Below are positions 53,303-63,924 of a stretch of DNA of 64,000 nucleotides, one piece after another (positions within the stretch are counted from its first letter, which is position 1; each line of letters starts with the position of its first letter). Location of the stretch: assembly GCA_016219375.1 (NCBI GenBank), contig JACRNC010000011.1, forward strand, positions 169,561 to 233,560, read 5' to 3'. Source of the DNA: Burkholderiales bacterium (GTDB taxonomy: Bacteria; Pseudomonadota; Gammaproteobacteria; Burkholderiales; Burkholderiaceae_C). Both the position numbers and the translations under genes were made by a program. Under the pieces are notes generated by a model that had not been told where the DNA came from, searched no databases, and worked only from the letters and a program-made list of their open reading frames with translations.

Positions 53303-53704
53303 TCAGAACCCGGCGTCGCCCACGCAGCGCGTGACGTAGCTGGTGCGGGCCGCGCCGGCGAGCTTCTTCTCGGCGGCCTGCTTCTCGCACAGCGCCTGGG
53401 CCTCGGCCGCAGCCGGGTTGGCGGTGCACTTCTTGACGAAGCTGGAGCGCGCCGCGCCGGCCAGCTTCTTGTCGGCGGCCAGGGCCTCGCAGGTGGCGTC
53501 GGCGCCGGATGCGGCTTCGCTGGCGGCGGCGGCTTCGGCCTCGCATTTCTTGATGAAGCTGCTGCGGGCGGCGCCGGTCAGCTTGCGCTCATCGGCGCGC
53601 GCGGCGCAGCCGGCGTCCTGGGCGCTGGCGATGCCGGGGGCGGCCAGGCCGCCGGCCAGCACGGTGGCCAGCAGCAGGATGCGGAAGAAGCAGTTGGGGC
53701 GCAT
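53303..53704 (-). CDS. PsiF-repeat periplasmic protein
   Basis: A 133-residue exported protein. A signal peptide (FFRILLLATVLAGGLAAPGIASAQ) precedes three copies of a PsiF-type repeat: C...A.ERKLTGAARSSFIKKC, C...AADKKLAGAARSSFVKKC and C...AAEKKLAGAARTSYVTRC. Each repeat has a Cys at both ends. E. coli PsiF is phosphate-starvation inducible and of unknown function. It lies 76 bases downstream of the kinase gene on the same strand and may share its transcript. Confidence 0.88.
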   Translation of the reverse strand: MRPNCFFRILLLATVLAGGLAAPGIASAQDAGCAARADERKLTGAARSSFIKKCEAEAAAASEAASGADATCEALAADKKLAGAARSSFVKKCTANPAAAEAQALCEKQAAEKKLAGAARTSYVTRCVGDAGF

Positions 53705-53780
53705 GCGTCGTCTCCTTGTCGTGGCCGGTGTGCGTGGCCGTCTCCATGCGGCCCGCGGCGGCGCGCGGGCTGCCGCCAGA

Positions 53781-55130
53781 CTACAGGATGCGCCGCGGGT
53801 GGGCCAGGGCCTCGTGTGCGGCATGCAGCCGACGCACCAGCACGCGGATGAAGGCCTCGTCGAACATGTGCCGGCAGCTGGCGCTGAGCTGCTGCAGCGT
53901 CTCGGGCGTGAAGGAGATGGTCGTGGCCGGCTCGGCCACCAGCACGTCGGTGCTGTGGCGGCGCAGCTCGGGGCTGGGCGCCAGATAGGCCATCTCACCC
54001 ACCGACGTGCCCGCGCCCAGCAAGGCCACGCGCTTGCCGGAGCGGAAGACCTCCACGCTGCCCTGGGCAATGATGTGGAAGGTGCGCCCCTCCTCGCCGC
54101 GGCGATACAGCGAATGCCCGAACGGGAAGCGCTGCCACTTGGCGCGGTGCACCACCTCCCAGAGCTCCACGTCGCCGAAGCCGGAGAAGAAATCCAGCGC
54201 GCGCAGCAGGTTGAAGCGCTCGGAGTCGAGCACGCCCTGGATGTGGCCACGCGGCACCTTGCGCTGCGCGACCAGGTCGGACAGCGCCTGCGCGAAGGCG
54301 TCCCAGTGCGGATAGCGGTCGGCCGGGGACTTGGTCAGCGCGCGCTGGATGACCTGGTTCACCGCCTCGTCCACGCCGGCGCGCAGGCCGGTCAGCGGCT
54401 GCGGCAGGGCGTTGTAGATCTGGTTCATCATGACCGCCTGCGACTCGGCCTCGAAGGGCGGCCGCCCGGCGATCAGGTGATAGAGCACGGCGCCCAGCGA
54501 GTAGATGTCGGTGCGGCAGTCCAGCGGCTGGCCGTCGAGCTGTTCGGGCGACATGTAGGCCAGCGAGCCCACGCGGTAGACCTGCGTCGTCTCCGACGCC
54601 AGGTTGAGCACGCTGCCGAAGTCGGTCACCTTGATGTCGGTGACCAGGCCGCTGGCGCTGCCGTCGCTGGTCACGGCCAGGATGTTGGCCGGCTTGACGT
54701 CGCGGTGGATCAGCCCCTGGCGGAAGACATAGCCCAACGCCATCGCGCACTTGAAGCCCATCTCGACGATGAGCTCCAGCGGCAGCAGGTGGTCGGGGCG
54801 GCAGAAGCTGCGCAGCGTGGTGCCGGGCACGTACTCCATCACCACGTAGGGCGCCGCGGAGTCGGCCACGGCGTCGAAGATCTGCACGACGTTGGGGTGC
54901 TGCAGCCGGCCGACCAGCGCGGCCTCGGCGGCAAAGAAGCGGGCGTAGACCGGGCCGTCGACCGCGTCCAGAGCCGCGGCCCGCACGCGCTTGATGGCCA
55001 CCTCGCGGTCGTGGAAGTCGTCGCGACACAGGAAGACCTCGCTGGTGGCGCCTTCGCCCAGCTTGCGCAGCACGCGGTACTTGCCGATGCGCGTGTCTTC
55101 GATGTCGATGTCGACGGCGTCCGTGGCCAT
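53781..55130 (-). CDS. Ser/Thr protein kinase with C-terminal cyclic nucleotide-type domain
   Basis: A 449-residue cytoplasmic Hanks-type kinase. Residues about 15-285 carry the kinase motifs: GEGATSEVF loop, AIKRV lysine, HRDVKPANIL, TDFGS, MSPEQLDG and DIYSLGAVLYHL, so the active site looks intact. Residues about 305-430 form a CRP-like domain (FPFGHSLYRRGEEGRTFHIIAQGSVEVF, LLGAGTSVGEMAYL). Its phosphate-binding part reads ELRRHSTDV instead of the classical R-[AS], so cAMP binding is uncertain. No phosphatase gene is adjacent. It is divergent from argS. Confidence 0.9.
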   Translation of the reverse strand: MATDAVDIDIEDTRIGKYRVLRKLGEGATSEVFLCRDDFHDREVAIKRVRAAALDAVDGPVYARFFAAEAALVGRLQHPNVVQIFDAVADSAAPYVVMEYVPGTTLRSFCRPDHLLPLELIVEMGFKCAMALGYVFRQGLIHRDVKPANILAVTSDGSASGLVTDIKVTDFGSVLNLASETTQVYRVGSLAYMSPEQLDGQPLDCRTDIYSLGAVLYHLIAGRPPFEAESQAVMMNQIYNALPQPLTGLRAGVDEAVNQVIQRALTKSPADRYPHWDAFAQALSDLVAQRKVPRGHIQGVLDSERFNLLRALDFFSGFGDVELWEVVHRAKWQRFPFGHSLYRRGEEGRTFHIIAQGSVEVFRSGKRVALLGAGTSVGEMAYLAPSPELRRHSTDVLVAEPATTISFTPETLQQLSASCRHMFDEAFIRVLVRRLHAAHEALAHPRRIL

Positions 55131-55284
55131 GTAAGGGGCGATGCTCCCACGCCCGGGCGGCTGGCGCTCGCCCGAAAACCCGGGGTAGAGCCGGGCTATT
55201 GAGGGCCTGGAACGCCCGGCCCGCACCGGCCTGCAGCTGGCTTTCAAGCGGCCTTGCAAGCCCGGTCGCCAAGACCCCGGCTCG

Positions 55285-55290
55285 TAGAAT
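55285..55290 (+). promoter_or_regulatory. argS -10 element close to the start codon
   Basis: TAGAAT ends 9 bases before the argS ATG at 55299, the same distance as in pyrF. No -35 match at normal spacing and no Shine-Dalgarno sequence are visible. Confidence 0.45.
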
Positions 55291-55298
55291 CGCGCCCC

Positions 55299-56987
55299 AT
55301 GATTCAAGCCAAGCAAGAACTGCTGGCCGCCCTGGGCCAGGCCCTGGTCGAGCTGGCCGGCGACGCCGCCACGCCTCCGGCGGCCGCCTTCGAGGCACCC
55401 AAGCAGGCGGCCCACGGCGACCTGGCCTGCACCGCGGCCATGCAGCTGGCCAAGCCGCTCAAGAAGAACCCCCGTGAACTGGCCCAGGCCCTGGTCGAGG
55501 CCCTGCAGCGCCAGCCGGCCGTGCAGCGCTGGGTGGCGGCGCTGGAGATCGCCGGCCCTGGCTTCATCAACCTGCGCCTCAAGCCCGAGGCCAAGCAGGC
55601 GGTCGTCGCCGAGGTGCTGACCGCGCGCGAGCGCTTCGGCCGCCAGCCGCAGTCCGACCGCCGCGTGCTGGTGGAGTTCGTCAGCGCCAACCCCACCGGC
55701 CCGCTGCACGTGGGCCACGGCCGCCAGGCGGCGCTGGGCGACGCGCTATGCAACCTCTTCGAGGCGCAGGGCTGGGCGGTCACGCGCGAGTTCTATTACA
55801 ACGACGCCGGCGTGCAGATCAGCACCCTGGCCTGGTCCACTCACGCGCGCATCAAGGGCCACAAGCCGGGTGACCCACACTGGCCGGAGTCGGCCTACAA
55901 CGGCGACTACATCGCCGACATCGCCCGGGCCTACCTGGCCCGCGAGACGGTGCATGCCGACGACCGCGCCTTCACCGCCAGCGGCGATGCCGACGACCTG
56001 GACAACATCCGCCAGTTCGCCGTCGCCTACCTGCGCCACGAGCAGGACCTGGACTTGAAGGCCTTCGGCGTGCGCTTCGACAACTACTACCTGGAGTCCA
56101 GCCTCTACACCGACGGCCGCGTGGAGGCGGCGGTCCAGAAGCTCATCGACGCGGGCAAGACCTTCGAGCAGGACGGCGCCTTGTGGCTGCGCACCACCGA
56201 CTACGGTGACGACAAGGACCGCGTCATGCGCAAGTCCGACGGCGGCTACACCTACTTCGTGCCGGACGTGGCCTACCACATCGTCAAGTGGGAGCGCGGC
56301 TACAAGAAGGCCATCAACATCCAGGGCTCTGACCATCACGGCACCATCGCCCGCGTGCGTGCCGGCCTGCAAGCCGCCGGTGTGGGCATCCCCGCCGGCT
56401 ACCCGGACTACGTGCTGCACAAGATGGTCACCGTGATGCGCGGCGGCGAGGAGGTCAAGATCTCCAAGCGCGCCGGCAGCTACGTCACGCTGCGCGACCT
56501 GATCGAGTGGACCAGCAAGGACGCGGTGCGCTTCTTCCTGATCAGCCGCAAGGCCGATACCGAGTTCGTCTTCGACGTGGATCTGGCCCTCAAGCAGAAC
56601 GACGAGAACCCGGTCTTCTACGTGCAGTACGCCCATGCGCGGATCTGCTCGGTGGCCCAGCAATATGCCGAGCGCTTCGGCGCCGCGCCGGATGCGTCGC
56701 AGGCCGACCTGTCGTTGCTGACGGCCGACACCGAGCTTGCGCTGATGACCCGCCTGGCCGACTACCCCGGCATGCTGGCCGCCGCCGCCCAGGGCCTGGC
56801 GCCGCACGATGTCGCCTTCTACCTTCGCGACCTGGCCGGCGCCTTCCACAGCTACTACGCCGCCGAGCGCTTCCTGGTCGATGACCGCGCGCTGTCCACG
56901 GCCCGATTGGCCCTGCTGCAGGCCACCGCCCAGGTGCTGCGCAACGGCCTGGCGATCCTGGGGGTCAGCGCCCCCGAAAAGATGTGA
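55299..56987 (+). CDS. argS: arginyl-tRNA synthetase
   Basis: A 562-residue class I synthetase. The N-terminal Add-1 domain is followed by [26 protein letters not shown], where HVGH is the HIGH motif; YYNDAGVQI is also conserved. The region [17 protein letters not shown] is the signature near KMSKS, and the C-terminal helical anticodon-binding domain ends the protein. The length is standard. The SPOR gene begins 7 bases after its stop. Confidence 0.97.
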   Translation: MIQAKQELLAALGQALVELAGDAATPPAAAFEAPKQAAHGDLACTAAMQLAKPLKKNPRELAQALVEALQRQPAVQRWVAALEIAGPGFINLRLKPEAKQAVVAEVLTARERFGRQPQSDRRVLVEFVSANPTGPLHVGHGRQAALGDALCNLFEAQGWAVTREFYYNDAGVQISTLAWSTHARIKGHKPGDPHWPESAYNGDYIADIARAYLARETVHADDRAFTASGDADDLDNIRQFAVAYLRHEQDLDLKAFGVRFDNYYLESSLYTDGRVEAAVQKLIDAGKTFEQDGALWLRTTDYGDDKDRVMRKSDGGYTYFVPDVAYHIVKWERGYKKAINIQGSDHHGTIARVRAGLQAAGVGIPAGYPDYVLHKMVTVMRGGEEVKISKRAGSYVTLRDLIEWTSKDAVRFFLISRKADTEFVFDVDLALKQNDENPVFYVQYAHARICSVAQQYAERFGAAPDASQADLSLLTADTELALMTRLADYPGMLAAAAQGLAPHDVAFYLRDLAGAFHSYYAAERFLVDDRALSTARLALLQATAQVLRNGLAILGVSAPEKM

Positions 56988-56994
56988 GGTTCCT

Positions 56995-57621
56995 TTGAAG
57001 CAGACACAGCGCAAGCACACCCAGCACGGCGGATTCGCCATCGGCCTGATCGTCGGCCTGCTCATCGGCCTGGCCCTGGCGCTGGGCGTGGCCGTCTACG
57101 TGACCAAGGTGCCGGTGCCCTTTGTCGACAAGGTCGGCGGCCGCACGCCCGAGCAGGACGCGGCCGAGGCCGAGAAGAACCGCAACTGGGACCCGAACGC
57201 CCCGCTGCACGGCAAGAACCCGGCCCGCCCGCGCGCGGTGGCGCCGGCCGCCTCGGGCGCGGTCGTGGAGTCGCCCGCCGCCGCATCGGCTGCAGTCACC
57301 GGCTCGGCGCCCGGCTCCCAGCGTGACCCGGCCGCCATCCTGGCCGGCGAGGGCGCTGCGGCGCCGGCTGCCGCGCCCGCGCCGCAGGGCTCGTCCTTCT
57401 TCGTGCAGGCCGGTGCCTTCGCCGGCCTGGAAGAGGCCGAGCAGCAGCGCGCCAAGCTCGCCATGCTGGGCCTGGAGGGCCGCATCAGCGAGCGCGACCA
57501 GGGCGGCAAGGTGGTCTACCGCGTGCGCGTCGGCCCGCTGGACCGCGCGCAGGCCGACGAGGCCCGGGCCAAGCTGGGCGCCGCGGGCGTGGAATCTGCC
57601 CTGATCGCCGCCAGCCGTTGA
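56995..57621 (+). CDS. SPOR-domain membrane protein
   Basis: A 208-residue protein with one N-terminal membrane helix (FAIGLIVGLLIGLALALGVAVYV), an Ala/Pro-rich periplasmic linker and a C-terminal SPOR domain (SFFVQAGAFAGLEEAEQQRAKLAMLGLEGRI, VYRVRVGPLDRAQADEARAKL). SPOR domains bind denuded peptidoglycan at division sites. The start is a TTG: GAGG at 56986-56989 is correctly spaced and MKQTQRKHTQHGG matches homologues. FtsN-like in layout. Probably cotranscribed with argS. Confidence 0.9.
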   Translation: MKQTQRKHTQHGGFAIGLIVGLLIGLALALGVAVYVTKVPVPFVDKVGGRTPEQDAAEAEKNRNWDPNAPLHGKNPARPRAVAPAASGAVVESPAAASAAVTGSAPGSQRDPAAILAGEGAAAPAAAPAPQGSSFFVQAGAFAGLEEAEQQRAKLAMLGLEGRISERDQGGKVVYRVRVGPLDRAQADEARAKLGAAGVESALIAASR

Positions 57622-57732
57622 AAAGAACTGTTGCTGGCCTGAACCCCGGGCGGCGCCCCGGGTCAGCGCCATGACGATGGGGCCGCGCGCCCGCATCCCG
57701 CCGGGGCACCCCGGCCACAAGAGGAGCCCGAC

Positions 57733-58383
57733 ATGATCAAACGCCGCACCTTCAACACCCTGGCCGTCGGCCTGGGCGCCGCCTCCGCCGTGCTGCCGGT
57801 CGCCGTGCGGGCCCAGGCCGCCGGCGCGCTGCCCGCCGGCAGCTATGCCCGGGTCAACCCGCCGGCGCCCACGGCCAGCCCGGGCAAGATCGAAGTGGTC
57901 GAGTTCTTCTCCTACGCCTGCCCGCACTGCCACGAGTTCGAGCCGGTGCTCGACGCCTGGGCGGCCAAGCTGCCTGCCGACGTGGCGCTGCGCCGCGTGC
58001 CCATCGCCTTCCGCAGCAGTTGGGCGCCGCTGCAGCGCCTGTACTTCGCGCTGGAAGGCATGAACGCCGTCACGCCCGCGCTGCAGCAGAAGATCTTCGA
58101 CGCCCTGCACAAGGCCCATGCCCGGCTGGACGACCCGGCCGTCGCCGCCGACTTCGTCGCCCGCAACGGCGTGGACCGCGCCAAGTTCACCGCGCTCTAC
58201 AGCGGCTTTGCCATGCAGGGCAAGCTGGCGGCGGCCAACCGCCTGGGCCAGGCCTACAACATCGAGGGCGTGCCCTCGCTGGGCGTGGGTGGGCGCTTCC
58301 TTACTGGGCCGTCGATGGTGGGCGACAACCAGAAGGCCCTGGCCGTGGTGGACGCGCTGGTGGCCCAGTTGCGCAAGGGCTGA
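57733..58383 (+). CDS. dsbA: thiol:disulfide interchange protein DsbA
   Basis: A 216-residue periplasmic oxidoreductase introducing disulfides. The signal sequence contains KRRTFNTLAVGLG, a twin-Arg-like start. The redox site is FFSYACPHCHEFEP (CPHC) and the cis-Pro is in EGVPSLGVGGRF. AGAGGAG upstream (57720-57726) supports the ATG. It fits a window rich in envelope proteins with cysteines, such as pilins. Confidence 0.95.
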   Translation: MIKRRTFNTLAVGLGAASAVLPVAVRAQAAGALPAGSYARVNPPAPTASPGKIEVVEFFSYACPHCHEFEPVLDAWAAKLPADVALRRVPIAFRSSWAPLQRLYFALEGMNAVTPALQQKIFDALHKAHARLDDPAVAADFVARNGVDRAKFTALYSGFAMQGKLAAANRLGQAYNIEGVPSLGVGGRFLTGPSMVGDNQKALAVVDALVAQLRKG

Positions 58384-58406
58384 GCCCCGGCCTGTGCGGC
58401 GGTCTT

Positions 58407-58439
58407 GCAGCGCCTGCCTGATCAGGGCGCAGGCGCTGC
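58407..58439. terminator. hairpin between dsbA and lptA
   Basis: An 11-bp perfect stem, GCAGCGCCTGC with GCAGGCGCTGC, and an 11-base loop, 23 bases after the dsbA stop. No T-tract follows, so function as an intrinsic terminator is uncertain. Confidence 0.5.
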
Positions 58440-58445
58440 CCAGAT

Positions 58446-58457
58446 GCAAATATTTGC
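58446..58457. promoter_or_regulatory. 12-bp AT-rich palindrome upstream of lptA
   Basis: GCAAATATTTGC is a perfect palindrome in otherwise GC-rich DNA, 33 bases before the -10-like TAGAAT at 58490-58495. It could be an operator or an upstream promoter element. Confidence 0.4.
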
Positions 58458-58523
58458 CGCAGCCGCGCGCCGTTCTCCGAGGCGCCCGCTAGAATCGACC
58501 GCAATATTCATGCCGACGATTCC

Positions 58524-59111
58524 ATGCGCCCGATGAATCCCGCGGCCCCGGTGGCCCCCAAGCAGCTGGTCCGTGCCCTGATCCTGTGCATCGGGCTGGC
58601 CGGCGCCCTGGCGGCCCAGGCGGAGCGGGCCGACCGCTTCAAGCCGCTGAACTTCGTCGCCGACTCGGCGCGGGCCGATGACGCCCGCCAAGTCAACATC
58701 CTGACCGGCGACGTCGACATCACCAAGGGCACCATGATCCTGCGCGCCCAGCGCGTGGAGGTGCGCCAGAACACCAACGGCACGCAGAACGCCGTGGCCA
58801 CCGGCGGCAGCGCCGGCCGGGCCTACTTCCGCCAGAAGCGCGAGGGCCTGGACGAGTACATCGAAGGCGAGTCCGAACGCATCGAATACGACGGCGCGAC
58901 CGACGTCATCCGCTTCACCGGCCGTGCCGTCATGCGCCGCCTGCGCGGCGCGGCCGTGGCCGACGAGGTGGTGGGCCAGACCATCACCTACAACAACACG
59001 ACCGACGTGTTCCAGGTCGCCGGCGGGCCGGATTCGGCCGCCCCCGGCGGTCGCGTGCGCGGCGTGATCTCGCCCAAGCCCGGCAGCGACGCCGCCGGCA
59101 GCCAGCCTTGA
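58524..59111 (+). CDS. lptA: LPS transport periplasmic protein LptA
   Basis: A 195-residue OstA-like protein. The signal peptide ([20 protein letters not shown]) is followed by the beta-jellyroll: [60 protein letters not shown] and [10 protein letters not shown]. LptA bridges the periplasm for lipopolysaccharide. The stop overlaps the lptB TTG start, and rpoN follows: the conserved lptA-lptB-rpoN order. lptC is not seen upstream, where dsbA lies instead. Confidence 0.94.
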   Translation: MRPMNPAAPVAPKQLVRALILCIGLAGALAAQAERADRFKPLNFVADSARADDARQVNILTGDVDITKGTMILRAQRVEVRQNTNGTQNAVATGGSAGRAYFRQKREGLDEYIEGESERIEYDGATDVIRFTGRAVMRRLRGAAVADEVVGQTITYNNTTDVFQVAGGPDSAAPGGRVRGVISPKPGSDAAGSQP

Positions 59112-59902
59112 GCGCGGCAGCCCCCGCCAACGCGCCGGCCGCCACGGGCCCTGCGGCCGAGCCCAGCCGCATGCACGTCAGCGGGCTGCAAAAGCGCTAC
59201 GGCGCGCGCCAGGTCGTCAAGGACGTGCATCTGGCCGTCACCGCCGGTGAGGTCGTCGGCCTGCTTGGCCCCAACGGCGCGGGCAAGACCACCAGCTTCT
59301 ACATGATCGTCGGCCTGGTGCGCGCCGATGCCGGCCAGATCCTCATCGACGGCCAGCCGGTGCAGGCCCTGCCCATCCACCAGCGCTCGCGCCTGGGGCT
59401 GTCCTACCTGCCGCAGGAGGCGTCGATCTTCCGCAAGCTCACGGTGGAGGAGAACATCCGCGCTGTGCTGGAGCTGCAGCGCGACAGCCACGGCAAGCCG
59501 CTCTCGAGCGACAAGATCGCCCGCCGCCTGGACGCCCTGCTCAAGGAGCTGAGCATCGAGGCCCTGCGCGGCAACTCGGCGCTGTCGCTCTCGGGTGGTG
59601 AACGCCGGCGTGTCGAGATCGCCCGCGCGCTGGCCACGCAGCCGCGCTTCATCCTGCTTGACGAGCCGTTTGCCGGCGTCGATCCGATTGCCGTCATCGA
59701 GATCCAGCGCATCATCCGCTTCCTCAAGAAGCGCGGCATCGGCGTGCTGATCACCGACCACAACGTGCGCGAGACGCTGGGCATCTGCGACCGCGCCTAC
59801 ATCATCAGCGAGGGCCGCGTGCTGGCCGAAGGCACGCCGCACGAGATCGTCGACAACCGCGACGTGCGCAAGGTCTACCTCGGCGAGCACTTCCGCATGT
59901 AG
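59108..59902 (+). CDS. lptB: LPS export ABC transporter ATPase LptB
   Basis: A 264-residue ATPase powering LPS extraction from the inner membrane with LptFG. Walker A is GPNGAGKTT, the signature [15 protein letters not shown], Walker [13 protein letters not shown] and the switch His is in ITDHNVRET. The TTG at 59108 overlaps the lptA stop and gives a 21-residue Ala-rich lead; the ATG at 59171 ([11 protein letters not shown]) matches the E. coli N-terminus and is the main alternative. Confidence 0.95.
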   Translation: MSAAAPANAPAATGPAAEPSRMHVSGLQKRYGARQVVKDVHLAVTAGEVVGLLGPNGAGKTTSFYMIVGLVRADAGQILIDGQPVQALPIHQRSRLGLSYLPQEASIFRKLTVEENIRAVLELQRDSHGKPLSSDKIARRLDALLKELSIEALRGNSALSLSGGERRRVEIARALATQPRFILLDEPFAGVDPIAVIEIQRIIRFLKKRGIGVLITDHNVRETLGICDRAYIISEGRVLAEGTPHEIVDNRDVRKVYLGEHFRM

Positions 59903-59910
59903 CCGCCGCG

Positions 59911-61440
59911 ATGAAGCCGTCCCTGCAGTTCCGCCTCTCGCAGCACCTGGCGCTCACGCCGCAGCTGCAGCAGTCCATCCGGCTGCTGCAGCTCTCCACG
60001 CTTGAGCTTCATCAAGAGGTCGAGCAGATGCTGGAGCAGAACCCCTTCCTCGAGGCCGAGGAGGAGTTCACCCCGCTGGAGCAGCCGCTGCCCGAGCGGG
60101 TCGGCGAGCGCAGCGACGGCGCTGAATCCGGCGACGGTGATGGCGGCAGCGACGCAGCCGAGCCCGCCGTGGACAGCATGGAGTTCGGCGCGACCGAACG
60201 CGAGGACTGGGAGAACGGCACCGAGCGCGACGACTTCGACGGTATCCGCGAGACGCCCTCGGGCAAGTCGGCCGGCGACGACGACGACAGCGACCCGCTG
60301 GAGCGCACCGAAATTGCCGGCTCGCTGCAGGACCACCTGCGCGAGCAGCTGCGCGGCATGCGCCTGTCGCCCACCGACGCTGCCGCGGTCGAGGTGCTGA
60401 TCGATTCGCTCAACGAAGACGGCTACCTCGACGGCACGCTGGAAGAAATCGCCCAGCGCCTGGCCCCCGGCCTGGAAGAGGCCGACCCCGACGCCTGGGA
60501 CGACCTGCTGTCCCAGCTGCGCTGCGGCCTGAAGTGGCTGCAGAGCCTGGAGCCCACCGGCGTCGGCGCGGCCGACCTGTCGGACTGCCTGATCCTGCAG
60601 CTGCGCACCCAGCCGCGCAGCGAGGCCCAGGTCATCGCCATCCTGATCTGCAAGCAGCATCTGGAGCTACTGGCCCGCCGCGACGTCAAGAAGCTGATGG
60701 CCGCCACCGGCGCCGATGAAGAGCTGCTGCGCCAGGCGCAGGCGCTGATCGTCGCGCTGGAGCCCAAGCCTGGCCGGCCGTTCACGCGGGCCGAGGCCAA
60801 CATCATCACGCCCGACGTGATCGTGCAGAAGTCGGGCCGCGGCTGGAAGGTCGTCCTGAACCCAGACGTCATGCCCAAGCTGCGCATCAACGACCTCTAC
60901 GCCCAGGCGCTCAAGCAGCACCGCGGTGCGCGCGGCAGCGGGGGCGACGGCAGCGGCCAGGCCCTGGCCAGCCGGCTGCAGGAGGCGCGCTGGTTCGTCA
61001 AGAACATCCAGCAGCGCTTCGACACCATCCTGCGTGTCTCCAGTGCCATCGTCGAGCGGCAGAAGAACTTCTTCACCCACGGCGAGATCGCGATGAAGCC
61101 GCTGGTGCTGCGTGAGATCGCCGACGAGCTCGGCCTGCACGAGTCGACCATCTCGCGCGTGACCACGGCCAAGTACATGGCCACGCCTTTCGGCACCTTC
61201 GAGCTCAAGTACTTCTTCGGCTCCTCGCTCAACACCGAGGCCGGCGGCAATGCATCCAGCACCGCGGTGCGGGCGCTGATCAAGCAACTGGTGGCGGCCG
61301 AGGACGCGTCCAAGCCGCTGTCGGACAACCAGCTCAGCCAGATGCTGGAGGAGCAGGGCATCCAGGTCGCCCGTCGCACCGTCGCCAAGTACCGCGAGGC
61401 CCTGCGCATCGCCCCGGCCAACCTGCGGCGCGCGCTGTAA
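59911..61440 (+). CDS. rpoN: RNA polymerase sigma-54 factor
   Basis: A 509-residue sigma-54. The N-terminal region I is MKPSLQFRLSQHLALTPQLQQSIRLLQLSTLELHQEVEQ; an acidic region II follows (residues about 65-130); the C-terminal DNA-binding part has the helix-turn-helix and the RpoN box VARRTVAKYREAL. Sigma-54 drives nitrogen, pilus and other regulons with enhancer proteins. It starts 8 bases after lptB. The usual downstream hpf gene is absent; an RNA methyltransferase follows. Confidence 0.97.
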   Translation: MKPSLQFRLSQHLALTPQLQQSIRLLQLSTLELHQEVEQMLEQNPFLEAEEEFTPLEQPLPERVGERSDGAESGDGDGGSDAAEPAVDSMEFGATEREDWENGTERDDFDGIRETPSGKSAGDDDDSDPLERTEIAGSLQDHLREQLRGMRLSPTDAAAVEVLIDSLNEDGYLDGTLEEIAQRLAPGLEEADPDAWDDLLSQLRCGLKWLQSLEPTGVGAADLSDCLILQLRTQPRSEAQVIAILICKQHLELLARRDVKKLMAATGADEELLRQAQALIVALEPKPGRPFTRAEANIITPDVIVQKSGRGWKVVLNPDVMPKLRINDLYAQALKQHRGARGSGGDGSGQALASRLQEARWFVKNIQQRFDTILRVSSAIVERQKNFFTHGEIAMKPLVLREIADELGLHESTISRVTTAKYMATPFGTFELKYFFGSSLNTEAGGNASSTAVRALIKQLVAAEDASKPLSDNQLSQMLEEQGIQVARRTVAKYREALRIAPANLRRAL

Positions 61441-61479
61441 GCGCGTTTCCGCATCGCCTCTTTCCCGTCGAGTCGCCCC

Positions 61480-62724
<1,245 letters not shown>

Positions 62725-62740
62725 ATCGGCAGAGGGCGCT

Positions 62741-63490
62741 TCACCGGGTCTCGGTCAGCGCGCCCAGCACGGCCAAGGCCGCCAGCGGTGCGGTGTCCGC
62801 GCGCAGTACCCGCGGCCCCAGCGTCACCGGCACGAAGCCGCACTCACGCGCCATCGCCTCTTCTGTCGGCGACAGCCCGCCCTCGGGCCCGCTCAGCAGC
62901 GCCACCTGCTCCAAGTTCTGCATCCCGCTGAGCGCCGCCTTCAGCGGGCGCGCGTCCGCCGCAAAGGACAGCACGAAGCGCGCGGCACCCGCTGCAGCCG
63001 GCTGATCGAGTCCGCCCAGCCAGTCGCCCAGGCGCATCACGCTGCCGAGCGCCGGCAGCCTCACCCGTCCGGACTGCTCGCATGCCGCGGTGGCCACGCC
63101 GGCCCAGTGCGCCACGCGCTTGGCCGCCCGCTCGCCGTCCAGTCGCAACACCGAGCGCTCGCACACCAGGGGCTGCACGCCTGCTGCGCCCAGCTCGGCG
63201 GCCTTCTCCACCAGCGCGTCCATCCGATCATTGGCCGGCATGCCCACGGCCAGCGTCACATCCACGTCCAGCTCCACCCGGGGCCAGCTGCGCTCCAGCA
63301 ACTGCACCTCCACCTCGCTGCGACCGCCCATCGCCAGCACCTTGGCGCGCCACTGCGCACCAAGGCCGTCGAAGAGATCCACCTCGTCCCCGGGCTGCAG
63401 TCGCAGCACCTGCGCATGGCGCGCGGCCTCCTTGGGCAAAACGAGTGCTGTGGCCTCCGAAAGCGGCGAGTCCACAAAAAAACGAGGCAT
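62741..63490 (-). CDS. rsmE: 16S rRNA (uracil1498-N3)-methyltransferase
   Basis: A 249-residue SPOUT methyltransferase methylating U1498 of 16S rRNA. MPRFFVDSPLSE with HAQVLRLQPGD is the N-terminal PUA-like domain; the knot region includes LSGPEGGLSPTEEAMAREC and LGPRVLRADTAPLAALAVL. The length is standard. It is divergent from the rRNA operon that starts about 60 bases beyond its ATG. Confidence 0.96.
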   Translation of the reverse strand: MPRFFVDSPLSEATALVLPKEAARHAQVLRLQPGDEVDLFDGLGAQWRAKVLAMGGRSEVEVQLLERSWPRVELDVDVTLAVGMPANDRMDALVEKAAELGAAGVQPLVCERSVLRLDGERAAKRVAHWAGVATAACEQSGRVRLPALGSVMRLGDWLGGLDQPAAAGAARFVLSFAADARPLKAALSGMQNLEQVALLSGPEGGLSPTEEAMARECGFVPVTLGPRVLRADTAPLAALAVLGALTETR

Positions 63491-63545
63491 GCGTCACGAC
63501 TCCAGGCATCAACGAAGGACAAACAGAAGTTTGCACCAGCAGGGC

Positions 63546-63575
63546 TTGCATTCCATTTCGGCCCGGTGCTATAGT
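63546..63575 (+). promoter_or_regulatory. rRNA operon promoter P1 candidate
   Basis: TTGCAT (63546-63551), an 18-base spacer, then TATAGT (63570-63575). It lies about 350 bases upstream of mature 16S rRNA. Confidence 0.55.
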
Positions 63576-63712
63576 CGCGGTCTTCGCTGATCACGACATC
63601 GATTGAGACGCCGCAAGGCCGCAACCGGAGTCGCGGGCAGCGAGTCAGGCAAAGGGTTCCAAGCAGCCGCGCCGCTTCAAGCAAGCAGCGCAACGCGATA
63701 AAAACCAAGCGC

Positions 63713-63741
63713 TTGACAAGGTTAAAAGGTGCTGACAAAAT
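63713..63741 (+). promoter_or_regulatory. rRNA operon promoter P2
   Basis: TTGACA (63713-63718), a 17-base spacer and CAAAAT (63736-63741), about 185 bases upstream of mature 16S rRNA. The preceding AT-rich stretch could act as an UP element. Fis, encoded in this window, typically binds upstream of such promoters. Confidence 0.7.
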
Positions 63742-63787
63742 CTCACCTCTTCGCTGCAAACAACAACGCAGCGCGCCGCAAAGCGGT

Positions 63788-63800
63788 AGTTCTTTAAAAA
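63788..63800 (+). promoter_or_regulatory. rrn boxA antitermination element
   Basis: AGTTCTTTAAAAA matches the betaproteobacterial boxA, where NusB/NusE load for antitermination. A following stem (GAAGTGA...TCACTTC, near 63874-63892) is probably part of the 16S processing stem. Confidence 0.75.
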
Positions 63801-63924
63801 TCAACAGCCGATAAGCGTGGGCGTTAGAAGGCGGAAGCCTGGTGGGGTCGAAAGATCTCGCCAAACGCTCACGGAAGTGAAGTTTCACTTCAATTCCGTT
63901 TTGAGTGAGTTTTAAACAGGTATT

